Below are positions 51,321-60,372 of a stretch of 64,000 nt of DNA, one piece after another. This DNA is from Paenibacillus pabuli NBRC 13638. Lineage in GTDB: Bacteria; Bacillota; Bacilli; Paenibacillales; Paenibacillaceae. The position numbers were made by a program, and so were the translations under genes. The stretch is taken from contig NZ_BCNM01000003.1 in NCBI RefSeq assembly GCF_001514495.1, forward strand, positions 124,001 to 188,000. The letters are read 5' to 3'. How positions within the stretch are numbered: the first letter of the stretch is position 1; every line of letters begins with the position of its first letter. A model generated the notes under the pieces. It made no database searches and had not been told where the DNA came from. It saw nothing but the letters and a program-made list of their open reading frames with translations.

Positions 51321-52163
51321 CTAAGAACGTCCAAGAATGGCATCCATCGCTTTGGATGTATTGAATATGATCTGCTTCGAATGATGAGTGTATGGCGGAA
51401 TCATCTCGGCAGTCACGTAGTTGTCGTAACCAATGGCCTGTAATGCCTGCATCACCGCCGGATAGTTCACATCTCCAGCCAGCAAATCCACAAATCCATG
51501 AAGCCCTCCCGCTTGACGACGGTAATCCTTGAAGTGCACCTTCTTGATCCGGTGACCGAGAATGCGAACCCACTGCTCCGGGTAACCGTTCTGCACCACA
51601 TTGCCCACATCGAAATACGAACCTATATAATCTGAGCCAAAGGAATCAATAAAGGTACGCAGCTCTAGCGGCGACACCAGAAATTTGTTCCATACGTTCT
51701 CAATGCCAATCGATACTCCGGCACTTTCCGCATACGGCAGCAGGTGCGCAATCGCTTCTTGCGCCCGTTCGTAGGCAACTTCATAATCCGTCACTTCGCT
51801 GTCTGGAATAAAATCCACACCAACCGCACCCGGAATGACCAGAATGGTATCCACACCAAATGCTGCGGCAAGTTCCAGCTGTTTTTTACACACGTCCAAT
51901 GCTTTCGAGCGGATCTCTGGACGGGCACTCGTCATCGGATAATCCCAGTACAATCCGGTTGCAAGTCCCGCGATGTCGAGTTCGGCCTCTTCCAGACGTC
52001 CCTGAATATCACGAACCTCCTGATCCGTGGCAGACAGACTTAGCTCGCCTTCTCCATTAAGAGATAGTTCAATCCCCTCAAAGCCGGCTTGCTTCGCCGT
52101 CTGAATACAATCCGCAATAGAGGCATCTCCTGGAAACGACCATATGTTAATCCCTTTTTTCAT
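51321..52163 (-). CDS. Sugar phosphate isomerase/epimerase (xylose-isomerase-like TIM barrel)
   Basis: 280 residues from ATG 52163, with GAAGGAGG upstream. TIM-barrel family of IolE/IolI and hydroxypyruvate isomerases: FEGIELSLNGEGELSLSATD, VSIGIENVWNKFLVSPLELR, IGSYFDVGNVV and KKVHFKDYRR carry the usual metal-binding Glu, Asp, His. Paired with a Gfo/Idh/MocA oxidoreductase, a very common catabolic pair for uncommon sugars or inositols. Confidence 0.9.
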   Translation of the reverse strand: MKKGINIWSFPGDASIADCIQTAKQAGFEGIELSLNGEGELSLSATDQEVRDIQGRLEEAELDIAGLATGLYWDYPMTSARPEIRSKALDVCKKQLELAAAFGVDTILVIPGAVGVDFIPDSEVTDYEVAYERAQEAIAHLLPYAESAGVSIGIENVWNKFLVSPLELRTFIDSFGSDYIGSYFDVGNVVQNGYPEQWVRILGHRIKKVHFKDYRRQAGGLHGFVDLLAGDVNYPAVMQALQAIGYDNYVTAEMIPPYTHHSKQIIFNTSKAMDAILGRS

Positions 52164-52213
52164 CCCAATACCCTCCTTCAAAATATACAAACCTGTTCTT
52201 CATCCGTGCATAA

Positions 52214-52855
52214 CTACCCCAATTGAAAATAACCAAATCGGGTAGGCAAATGAAAGTTTACTGCTCCCGTGGGCTGCCATGCCTGATACTCCCGATCTCC
52301 TTGCACATTCTCATCAATACGGTAAACGTTGACCCTCCAGCATACCCCTTTAGTCAGGGGCGACTTGAAGTTACAGACGGGAATATGGATTAAATACACC
52401 CGATTGCCCTGAAGATCCACTTCTACAGCCGTTTGCAACCCCTTCAGCTTCCAGGTTACATCCACCTTCAATTCGGAACCTTCGCCATCATTGTGAATGA
52501 GTGCATCGAATACAACGTTGTGCGGACTAACCTCCAGTTCGATGTAGTTGGTGCCATCACCCTGTTCATCAATGAACAGTTCGATTACATCCTGCTCATA
52601 CAATGGCTGATCCCTTTCCGTGAAATCTGATACGACGTAATCATCCTGGCATACATAGCGAATATGCAGGTATTCGGGACTCCAGCCAAAGCGAACTTCT
52701 GTGGATTGATATGGTGGTCTGCCTGTTACCGTGTCCACCAGTTCCACTGGAACACATCGTTCCCAATCCGCAGCCGAGGGAAATCCACTCTGTGCAACTG
52801 ACCTGAGTGGTTCGCAGCAATAACTCGTGCTGCGTTCCACAGGGAGAGAGTGCAT
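52214..52855 (-). CDS. CBM9-like carbohydrate-binding protein
   Basis: 213 residues, beta-rich, no signal peptide. Segments STEVRFGWSPEYLHIRYVCQ, VIELFIDEQGDGTNYIELEV and CWRVNVYRID fit the carbohydrate-binding family 9-like domains often found next to glycosidase and sugar-oxidoreductase genes. First gene of the operon; cytosolic as read. Divergent from an AraC regulator 187 bp away, which is its likely activator. Confidence 0.75.
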   Translation of the reverse strand: MHSLPVERSTSYCCEPLRSVAQSGFPSAADWERCVPVELVDTVTGRPPYQSTEVRFGWSPEYLHIRYVCQDDYVVSDFTERDQPLYEQDVIELFIDEQGDGTNYIELEVSPHNVVFDALIHNDGEGSELKVDVTWKLKGLQTAVEVDLQGNRVYLIHIPVCNFKSPLTKGVCWRVNVYRIDENVQGDREYQAWQPTGAVNFHLPTRFGYFQLG

Positions 52856-53042
52856 CGTAATCCTCTCCTTTTTTAGCTTAATCCGTGATATTGTCTCTCT
52901 CGTAAGAACATGTGATAATACATATATTATAAATAATTTATGTGAATATTTATTTAGGAGATAAAGAGATTATTTGCACAATTCCGTTCAGTTTCAACTC
53001 GATCTATTAGGGCCAATCTCATTGAGAAAGGAGATCGGATTC

Positions 53043-53948
53043 ATGTCTCTTCAACAAACGGTATATCCTCTGCAACGAACCGCTGCTTACAAGGAATGGT
53101 CTCCTAACGTGCATTATGCTCAGTTCCAGAGCCTTCCTCCCGGCAAGCTGGCCAAACGGCGTTTGTATGATTTTGAACTTCTGTATGTCTCCCAAGGTGA
53201 AGCAGCAACGGATATGAACGATAAACACCATATTTTAAAGGCGGGCCAGCTCATCATGCTGCCTGCCGGTGTCTATCACCAAAATGAGGTGGTTTCCAGC
53301 CCGGAAGCACGTTTTATCGGCATTCATTTTGATTTCTTCAACGAATTAACCATTCAGACCGAGGCCGATATGGTGGTTAACGAAGAGACTGTTCAGCCTC
53401 ATAAATTCGCCGTGGAGGCGTGTGCAGAGGGCATGACTCCACTATCTTTCAGCCCGGTGTATACCCCCTCAACAGCTGCCGTGCAGCTTATGGAGCAATT
53501 GGTTCATGAATTCACCATGCGCCCACCGGGATATGAACTGGTATGTAAAGCGTTGATGCTGCAAATATTGACCCATTTGCTGCGTTCATCCTGGCGAAGT
53601 TCGTCACGTCATGATTCGGTACATGGAGAAAAGCTGCTAGAACTTATGAAACGTATAGAGGCGGCCCCATCCGACCCATGGACCAATTCGAGCATCGCCA
53701 AACAATTGAATCTGAGTGTGGATCACATGGCCAAATTGTTCAAACAGATTGCGGGCATGCCGCCCAACGAATACATTCAATCCATCCGTCTAAGCGAAGC
53801 ACGTAAGCTGCTCCGGGAAACCGATCATTCCATTGAGGCTGTGGGTGTACAAAGCGGTTACCCGGATATTCATTATTTCAGCCGCATGTTCCGCAAATAT
53901 GAGGGCATTTCGCCACGGGAATACCGGAAGTTGTCCAAAATGCTGTAA
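53043..53948 (+). CDS. AraC family transcriptional regulator
   Basis: 301 residues from ATG 53043, with AAAGGAG 10 bases upstream. N-terminal cupin domain (LYDFELLYVSQGEAATDMND, AGQLIMLPAGVYHQNEVV) and C-terminal AraC double helix-turn-helix (SSIAKQLNLSVDHMAKLFKQ, EAVGVQSGYPDIHYFSRMFR, ISPREYRKL). Divergent from the operon of CBM9-like protein, isomerase and oxidoreductase, which it probably controls in response to a sugar. Confidence 0.9.
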   Translation: MSLQQTVYPLQRTAAYKEWSPNVHYAQFQSLPPGKLAKRRLYDFELLYVSQGEAATDMNDKHHILKAGQLIMLPAGVYHQNEVVSSPEARFIGIHFDFFNELTIQTEADMVVNEETVQPHKFAVEACAEGMTPLSFSPVYTPSTAAVQLMEQLVHEFTMRPPGYELVCKALMLQILTHLLRSSWRSSSRHDSVHGEKLLELMKRIEAAPSDPWTNSSIAKQLNLSVDHMAKLFKQIAGMPPNEYIQSIRLSEARKLLRETDHSIEAVGVQSGYPDIHYFSRMFRKYEGISPREYRKLSKML

Positions 53949-53991
53949 AAAAAGAGCAGCCTGCCAAATTGCAGACTGCTCCATGCTTTTT
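53947..53991 (+). terminator. Terminator after the AraC gene
   Basis: AAAAAAAGAGCAG pairs with CTGCTCCATGCTTTTT around a short loop, with T-run. A related but weaker AAGCAG/CTGCT element recurs near 55229-55265. Confidence 0.7.
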
Positions 53992-54038
53992 GAACCAACG
54001 TTTCCCGTTAGCTCAATGAGTATCCTCCATTTAGTCGT

Positions 54039-55031
54039 TCAAAATTCATCGATCAACGAGATACCTTTAGTAATCCTCATTCTACTATCTTGCAAGAAAT
54101 CGCGGGTCCAGTCATCTGGCTTGCTTAAATTCCAGCTCCGATGCATACCGACAACCACAATGATTTCGCGAAGTCTAAGGAAAAGCTTCAACAAATCCTT
54201 CCAGTTGTCTGGCATTCGTCGACCATCCTCTGTATAACCTAGCTCGAAGTGCTTTATGAAAAGTTCGTACTGGTCCTTTCGTTCGAACTTCGAATCTTCT
54301 CCGAATACATATAGCAAGTAATACAGTTGGATAGCAATATCCTCGACATACCAACTGTACTGGCACTCGTCGAAGTCAAAGAGAGTTAATCCCCCAGCTT
54401 CATCGATCGTGAAGTTTCCCACATTAATATCTCCATGGATCAAACCAAAATTATCCGCATTAACAGGTAGACTCGCCAATTGTACTTTAAGTTCATCAAG
54501 GGCAATAAGGATTGGTTGAAGTTCTGACGGCAAATAATCCTCGGCTCGTAAGAGGTATTCATTAAACTCCCAAGTGTGCCTTTTGGCAATCGTAGGGTTG
54601 TAAAGCTTCGCTAATTCATGAAGTCGGCCCGTTATACGTCCACACTCTTCATAAAGTATAGAATTGCCTAGACATTCTGGATATCCGATCTTACGGCCTG
54701 GTGCATGTTTAAAGGAGGTTACGTAAAAATCTATTTTATTTCCTTGAACTAGTTCGCAATACTCTCCATTAATTGAAGAAATCGGTTCTTACACTGCTAT
54801 ACCACTCTCTGAAAGATAATGAATCCAATCCATTTCTGCTACAAGTCCTTCCGACGTGCGAAGAGTGCTCGGAGTGAAACGGAGAATATATTTCAATTCA
54901 TCGCGATTATAGGAATATATAAAGTTTTGAAAACCTCCAATGAAAGTGAGTTCCTCTTGGCTGACCCCATAACGCGCGGCGCCTTCAGCAGCATGTTCGT
55001 CCAAGAACAATAATTTTATTTTTGGGTCCAT
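54039..55031 (-). pseudogene. Aminoglycoside phosphotransferase-like kinase with one in-frame stop
   Basis: One 331-codon frame interrupted only by TAA at 54789-54791 (after SGIAV; the frame then continues EPISSINGEYCELVQGNKID). N-terminal lobe with LTFIGGFQNFIYSYNRDELK, C-terminal lobe with catalytic loop FGLIHGDINVGNF and metal-binding LFDFDECQYSW, as in the APH/choline-kinase family. Apart from the stop every part of the kinase fold is intact, so the mutation is recent, or the base call is wrong. The 164-residue C-terminal part has an internal ATG (54533) but would lack the ATP-binding lobe. Confidence 0.8.
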
Positions 55032-55765
55032 TAGTTCTCCTTAGTAATAAAGATTAAATTATGGCCTACTCACTGCTGTTGCCTAAATTTAATAAAATGA
55101 ATGCCTGGTGACATGCGAAAGCCCCAGTTTCAGGATTTTTCTATTCCATAGCAATCATACTAATCCAACTTTTTACAGTCAACCAAAATGGTTGATCTAT
55201 TGTGTTAACCTGCCCGTTAGTTTAACGAAAAAGAAGCAGCTACCGACCTATAAACTGCTCCATATCTTTTAGCGTTATGCCTATACGTTTTGGCATAACC
55301 CTGAATCAGAACCAGAATCTAATGTAACATCAACCACTCTGTTGATATCAATCTATACATCCAGATAATCGCTTCGGCAATATAAATTGTATTTCCCAAG
55401 TGTATACTGTGTTGCCTTAGCTTTCGAACCCTACATGAATTCACATCAATCAACTTGAACGGCTTTGTTTACCTCCACCACAACAATGTAATCTTTCAAC
55501 CCTTTTTTAAGCTTATTTTTTTACTTTGACTAATCTAATGTTTATCTAAAAAATCTGTAACTTAAAAGACTTATAAGTTGTTTATATCCTAGAAGTTACA
55601 TAATTAAAATCGATTTTTCAGATAGATCTAAATTATTACAAAAGTTTAACAAATGAATCTCCAAATTTCGACACTTTTTTTCGATATGTATATGATATCA
55701 TAAAAAAATTCCATTAAAAGGTGGATAATAAATAATTTAAAATAAATAGAAAATGATGGAATTAA
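55032..55765. other. AT-rich intergenic stretch
   Basis: About 730 bp without a gene. Seen: the 17-mer TAACCTGCCCGTTAGTT at 55206-55222 (repeated at 57514-57530), an AAGCAG/CTGCT hairpin near 55229-55265, a TATACGTTTTGGCATA-type dyad near 55275, and a palindrome ATGATATCAT at 55692-55701 in the promoter of the next gene. Confidence 0.4.
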
Positions 55766-56674
55766 ATGAATAAAAAAGTTGCATTATCTATTCTCTCATT
55801 AGCATTAAGCTTTTCTGCTGTTAATGTTGGCTATGCTGCTGAGCTAACATCTTCTGTTGTACAAACAGTTGATGCCAAGCAAATAACTGAAGTTCTCTCT
55901 GAGAAAATAAATGAACCTACTCAAGCACTTTCTTCTTTCTCAAGTGGGTTAAAGAAGGTCGGCCAACTTGAAGATAATGGTTGGTATGATGAAACTACGA
56001 AAGAGATTGATTCTCAAAAATTACGCGAAGCATATTTAAACTTTTTTAATAGTGACCCTATTAAATATGCTGATAGTATAAAAGATGTAGACATTCTTGT
56101 GGAAAATACTATCGCCTCGACAACGAATAGTGCTCAATCTTCCTTAGTAAGCCCTTCAAGTGTTGCAGCAGTGAATTCTCTTGTGAAGCTATACGGTTCA
56201 TGGAAAAGCGGCCCATCGGTCACAAAAAGCACAAATATGGTTACCTATACTAATAATTGGTTGACAGAAGACAATTATCGTTCTTCTGTTCCTATTAAGG
56301 TTAGCAGCACAAAACGAACGAAAATCAGTGCCACTTTAGGGTTTTCAGGCTCAATTGAAGTAAAAAATAAATTTGGTTTCAGTGGAAGCTTTACAGCTGA
56401 GCAGGAGACAACCGTATCTCAAGGAGCAGATGTTCCAGGATGGACAGCTTGGGGCTACCGACCATATATTCGTTGGATTGAAGATTCTTACTCAGGTGTG
56501 TATACTACTACTTATACAGTTGTACCCGGCGGTTCTATTTTTACAGAAGATACAACAGAAACAGGTGTCAATAAACGCCTGTCTGTGAAATCTAACGAGT
56601 ATTGGTCAGTTGTTAACACGAATAAAAGTACAAGCGCCTCTACACCTTTGCCTCCATCCGGTGCTCCTAAATAA
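55766..56674 (+). CDS. Secreted beta-rich protein, possible pore-forming type
   Basis: 302 residues. Signal peptide (KKVALSILSLALSFSAVNVG, cleavage after GYAA). Helical N-terminal third, then Ser/Thr-rich beta strands with alternating polarity (KVSSTKRTKISATLGFSGSI, EVKNKFGFSGSFTAEQETTV) and YIRWIEDSYSGVYTTTYTVV, a pattern like the insertion and stem regions of aerolysin/ETX-type proteins; ends TPLPPSGAPK. I do not recognise the exact family. AT-rich compared with the flanking genes, suggesting transfer. The ribosome site (GATGGA) is weak. A small membrane protein gene follows after 48 bp. Confidence 0.6.
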   Translation: MNKKVALSILSLALSFSAVNVGYAAELTSSVVQTVDAKQITEVLSEKINEPTQALSSFSSGLKKVGQLEDNGWYDETTKEIDSQKLREAYLNFFNSDPIKYADSIKDVDILVENTIASTTNSAQSSLVSPSSVAAVNSLVKLYGSWKSGPSVTKSTNMVTYTNNWLTEDNYRSSVPIKVSSTKRTKISATLGFSGSIEVKNKFGFSGSFTAEQETTVSQGADVPGWTAWGYRPYIRWIEDSYSGVYTTTYTVVPGGSIFTEDTTETGVNKRLSVKSNEYWSVVNTNKSTSASTPLPPSGAPK

Positions 56675-56722
56675 TACTATTTAATTTCGTTTCCACCTTT
56701 TTGTTGAAACGAAACAAAGGAT

Positions 56723-56998
56723 TTGATTGTTATTAAGAAAATTATAATGGTTCTGTATATCTTATTTATCATTGTTTTCGGTTTTTTGCTTGTGCCGTTT
56801 CATTTAATATGGGGACCAGAAAAATCTGTTGATTCCGCAGTGTTCGCTCCTATATGGATGCTAATTGACTCAAATAGAGACATCAATGGATTTAATCCAA
56901 TATACCAACTTGATACCCCAAGGTTGTTGATTATCATTTTAAACCTATCCATTGTGTTTACTGTTTCATATTTTCTTACAGGGTTTAAAAGAAAATGA
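56723..56998 (+). CDS. Small two-helix membrane protein
   Basis: Up to 91 residues with two membrane helices (KIIMVLYILFIIVFGFLLVP and LLIIILNLSIVFTVSYFLTG) around an outside loop with WGPEKSVDSAVFAPIWMLID. AAAGGA lies just before the TTG at 56723, which is too close; a start some codons later is likely (ATG at 56747 is the first ATG). Same strand as the secreted protein upstream and before a terminator, so they may be a secreted effector and its protector, by position only. Confidence 0.5.
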   Translation: MIVIKKIIMVLYILFIIVFGFLLVPFHLIWGPEKSVDSAVFAPIWMLIDSNRDINGFNPIYQLDTPRLLIIILNLSIVFTVSYFLTGFKRK

Positions 56999-57004
56999 TC
57001 TGCA

Positions 57005-57038
57005 CAAAAAAGCCCCTTTTTTAAGGGGTCTTTTTTTA
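57005..57038 (+). terminator. Terminator
   Basis: AAAAAAGCCCCTT and AAGGGGTCTTTTTTT form a short GC stem with T-run after the small membrane protein gene. Confidence 0.85.
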
Positions 57039-57192
57039 TCATTTTTAATAATTCTTTGGATACAAACGGTATGTCAGAAGAAGAAGTGTTAGTCCTAACC
57101 TACTTATTTTGCACTTGGTGGTTGATGAAAATACATGATTATTTTATTTCATAGAGGAGACAAAGACTACTCCCTAACTACAAAATGGAGCT

Positions 57193-57375
57193 TTATACAT
57201 CGAAGGTAGTTTCTTTTCGCTTAGACACCTTTTTGTTTCTGTTTGTGACCAGCACTGAGTAACTGCTGGCTATCGTATAAGGCATGAAATGTGTTACATC
57301 ATATAGTGCACCAGCAATAGGCGATCCTAATATGGTACCTAGACTTGTGTAAGACGAATTTAACCCGGCTACATC
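57193..57375 (-). pseudogene. C-terminal remnant of an MFS transporter
   Basis: 60 codons reading DVAGLNSSYTSLGTILGSPI, AGALYDVTHFMPYTIASS and then a basic tail to TAA 57193. The pattern is the 11th-12th helix region of drug-type major facilitator permeases. A one-base deletion in the G-run at about 57376-57379 breaks the frame with the preceding Asn-Asp-Lys-Gly codons, and nothing recognisable precedes it. The rest of 57040-57662 has no gene. Confidence 0.65.
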
Positions 57376-57662
57376 CCCTTATCATTCCCTGCCAATTTGT
57401 TGCAGCTATTGGTTCTAACCACTGTAATTGTCTTCTAAATAAGCCCTACTCTTCGATTGTATAAGCCAAGTGTGGCGCTCTTCAGTAATTAACAGCCACA
57501 TTATGATTTAGACTAACCTGCCCGTTAGTTAAATCTGGAATTATATGCAGTCCAATGATGCATACTGCATCAATATATCAATAATGCTCCTCTTATTTAT
57601 TTCTAACTTTTCAAACATTTGTGTTGCAGATATTTTGGTGCCTGAATGCAGCATCCATGAAA

Positions 57663-58691
57663 TTATTCTATTTTGCCATTGGAAGACTGGCGGAATATAC
57701 AGCGATACGGAACGATCATTTTGACAGCGACTTCATAATGATGATCCAGATAATCGAGCAGCTGTTTAACCGCGAACATGCCCATCTCTAGCTTCGGTAC
57801 ATGAATGGTCGATAACGGCGGAGAGGTGAATTCGGATATCTCAATATTGTCTACCCCAAAGAAGGCGATATCCTCTGGAATGCGGAGCCCCTGTTCGGTC
57901 GCAGCACGCATGGCCGCAATCGCCATCATGTCACTGGCTGCAAAAATGGCTGTAGGTCTGTTCGCATTGTTGGTAAATGCCTGCTTGGTCAATTCATAAC
58001 TCAGCGAAACATCCCATTTCACATCGATCACCCAGTCATCATCCACAGGTAATCCCGCGTCATTCATGGCACGCCGATAACCAAGGAACCGTTTTTCCTC
58101 ACGAAAATCGTTCTTGTATTCAGCACCGCCAATGTAGGCAATGATCCGATGCCCTTGGGCAATCAGATGATTCGTTGCCTCCCTGGCAGCCTCTTCCCGG
58201 TCATAACTAACGACCGGAATGTCCGGGTCCGTGATATCCACACCCACTAAGGTGCGTACATTGGCTTTGAGCCAGCGATAGGCTTCCGGGTCAATCCGTT
58301 CCACTACAATCATGCCATCAATCCGATGTTCCTTCACCAGAGACTGCAGCTGCACGATGTCGCCATCGTTTTCGATGCTGTACACAAATTCCAGACGCAT
58401 ACCCGCTTCAGCAAGCTGCTTCTCAATCCCTTCCATAATGACTGAAAAATAAGGGCTGTTGTATTTATTTTGCGGAATAGCCACCACACAGCCGATCGCA
58501 TATGCCGTTTTGGGCTGTACCTTTTTCTTCTTGGCCGGACGCTGTGAACGGTAGCCCAGCTCCTCAGCGGTATCCCAGATTTTTTTGCGGGTTTCATCGC
58601 TGACCGATCGATTGACATCGTTCTTCATCACACGTGAAACGGTAGAGATCGATACACCTACCCGGTCTGCAATATCCTTCAATTTTGCCAT
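57663..58691 (-). CDS. LacI family repressor of the adjacent sugar operon
   Basis: 342 residues. HTH AKLKDIADRVGVSISTVSRV with hinge, a basic linker (RPAKKKKVQPK), and a periplasmic-binding-like core (AIGCVVAIPQNKYNSPYFSV, TAIFAASDMMAIAAMRAATE, IAFFGVDNIEISEFTSPPLS), similar to GanR/MsmR-type regulators. Its promoter has an ATTTGCGGCAAAT site and four more copies lie upstream of the sugar-uptake operon, so it likely represses both itself and the operon. Confidence 0.9.
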   Translation of the reverse strand: MAKLKDIADRVGVSISTVSRVMKNDVNRSVSDETRKKIWDTAEELGYRSQRPAKKKKVQPKTAYAIGCVVAIPQNKYNSPYFSVIMEGIEKQLAEAGMRLEFVYSIENDGDIVQLQSLVKEHRIDGMIVVERIDPEAYRWLKANVRTLVGVDITDPDIPVVSYDREEAAREATNHLIAQGHRIIAYIGGAEYKNDFREEKRFLGYRRAMNDAGLPVDDDWVIDVKWDVSLSYELTKQAFTNNANRPTAIFAASDMMAIAAMRAATEQGLRIPEDIAFFGVDNIEISEFTSPPLSTIHVPKLEMGMFAVKQLLDYLDHHYEVAVKMIVPYRCIFRQSSNGKIE

Positions 58692-58768
58692 GTGAAGTCC
58701 CCACCTTTCCTCTGACTATGTATTTAAACCCCATTCGTATTGGGGCAATTTCATCCCTGCAAACACAA

Positions 58769-58781
58769 ATTTGCGGCAAAT
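58769..58781. promoter_or_regulatory. LacI-type operator 1
   Basis: ATTTGCGGCAAAT, symmetric around the central G, 78 bp upstream of the lacI-type gene. One of five copies in 5 kb. Confidence 0.75.
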
Positions 58782-58850
58782 ATAATTCTATATTTCTACT
58801 CGTCAGAAGTCAATGAAATGGTGCACGGGCGCAGTCTTTTATAACATAAT

Positions 58851-58890
58851 AGCGGCAGTCAGGGAGTTTGCTGTCCCCCATAACTGCCGC
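58851..58890 (-). terminator. Stem-loop between the sugar operon and the repressor gene
   Basis: AGCGGCAGT (58851-58859) pairs with ACTGCCGC (58883-58890); an imperfect T-rich stretch follows on the minus strand. Confidence 0.6.
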
Positions 58891-58944
58891 CAATTTTAAT
58901 CCTTGTAAGAATAACGAATGAAGCTCTGCCGCCTCTTTATCTGC

Positions 58945-60288
58945 TTATTGCATCTTGGAGGCCAACTCCTTAAGCGCCGCATTCAGATCACCATCCCCGG
59001 CAAGTGGAAGTTTGAGTGATTGCTCACCATACGTCCAGACCAGATCGGTTTTTTTTGTTGTAAACGGAGATACAATGCCATACTGCTGCGCATCCAGGAA
59101 GATTTTATTATCTTCACCTACAGTGGCAATATAGGCATCCGCTGCGGCCTTGTTAGCCGGAATGGAATACCCCTGCTTCGCAAGTTCAGTCTGTCCTTCC
59201 GGACCTGCCAGCCAGGCCAGCAGCTTGTAAGCCGCCTCTTCATGCTTGGTATTGGAGCTGATTGCAAGACCTGCCGGCTGAACGACGGTCTGGTTGGTTT
59301 TGAATTTCGGCAAATACGAGATGCCGTACTCCACGCCAGCCTCCTGGTAGTTGGTTGTATTCCAACTGCCACCCGGATTCATCGCTACCTTGGATGTAGT
59401 AATCGCCAGATTCACCTGTCCACCCAAACCTTCAATCTGTGCAGGGGTGGTGTTAATCTTTTTATTTTTGGTCAAGTCGATAAAATAGTTCAGTACTTCC
59501 ATCGCTTCAGGTGTCTCAAGCGCAAGGGAACCATCATCATTCACCAGCTTCGCACCGTTGGACCACAGTTCCGGCTCCAGGAACCAATCCATCGTAGATC
59601 CCGGTGAAATGGACAAGCCCCATTGCACAATGTTACCCGCATCAAAACCCGCTTCGTCTGCACTTTTCCCGTTCTTATCGAGCGTCATCTTGGTTGCAAT
59701 ATCAGTGATTTCATCCCACGTTGGCTCAAGCGATGGAACGGGAGCTTTATGAGGATTCGTGGCCTCACTCTCAAAGATTGCTTTGTTGTAATACCATACG
59801 ATGACATTCGCATCGATCGGCAAGGAAACTTGTTTGCCCTGATATTGGTGAAGACCCAGCAGACTTTTGTCCACATTGTTCAGATCAAACTGATTTTCCG
59901 CCAGCAAGCCGTCCAATTCCTTGAAGATGCCCAGCTCGGCGTATTTCTCCACGTAGGCATAACTGGTTTTGAATACGTCCGGAAGTGTGCCCCCAGCTGC
60001 ATTCGCTGTAAGTCCGTCCCAATAGCTGCCCCAATCCTTGCCTTCCAGTTTGACTTTAATATCGGTATTGGCCTTCATGAACTGATCCAACAGTTCCTGT
60101 GTACGATGAAGCTCTTCTGCCGTCCCCCACTGGGAGTATGTAATCGTTACAGGTTCACTCGGGCTGCTGCCTGAACCGGAAGAGTCGGCGTTTTCGGACG
60201 ATCCCCCATTTCCACATCCACTGATCACCACCATTGCCGCAAGTACAAGTGCCCATACATTGAATAGCCGTTTACGCTTCGCTCTCAT
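58945..60288 (-). CDS. Sugar ABC transporter substrate-binding lipoprotein
   Basis: 447 residues from ATG 60288, eight bases after GGGGAG (a GTG two codons earlier is too close). Lipobox VISGCGN near residue 25. Family 1 solute-binding fold: VTITYSQWGTAEELHRTQEL, YWDGLTANAAGGTLPDVFKT, VWYYNKAIFESE, and GGSWNTTNYQEAGVEYGISY with hallmark aromatic residues for sugar stacking. Last gene of the operon Gfo/Idh oxidoreductase, two permeases, binding protein. Confidence 0.92.
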   Translation of the reverse strand: MRAKRKRLFNVWALVLAAMVVISGCGNGGSSENADSSGSGSSPSEPVTITYSQWGTAEELHRTQELLDQFMKANTDIKVKLEGKDWGSYWDGLTANAAGGTLPDVFKTSYAYVEKYAELGIFKELDGLLAENQFDLNNVDKSLLGLHQYQGKQVSLPIDANVIVWYYNKAIFESEATNPHKAPVPSLEPTWDEITDIATKMTLDKNGKSADEAGFDAGNIVQWGLSISPGSTMDWFLEPELWSNGAKLVNDDGSLALETPEAMEVLNYFIDLTKNKKINTTPAQIEGLGGQVNLAITTSKVAMNPGGSWNTTNYQEAGVEYGISYLPKFKTNQTVVQPAGLAISSNTKHEEAAYKLLAWLAGPEGQTELAKQGYSIPANKAAADAYIATVGEDNKIFLDAQQYGIVSPFTTKKTDLVWTYGEQSLKLPLAGDGDLNAALKELASKMQ

Positions 60289-60372
60289 ATACACAGCTCC
60301 CCTTTAAGTCATGTCATATCAAAAAGTCAAAAAGTCCTATCCACCCGAAAACCGGAAAGCAAGGCAGCCAAT

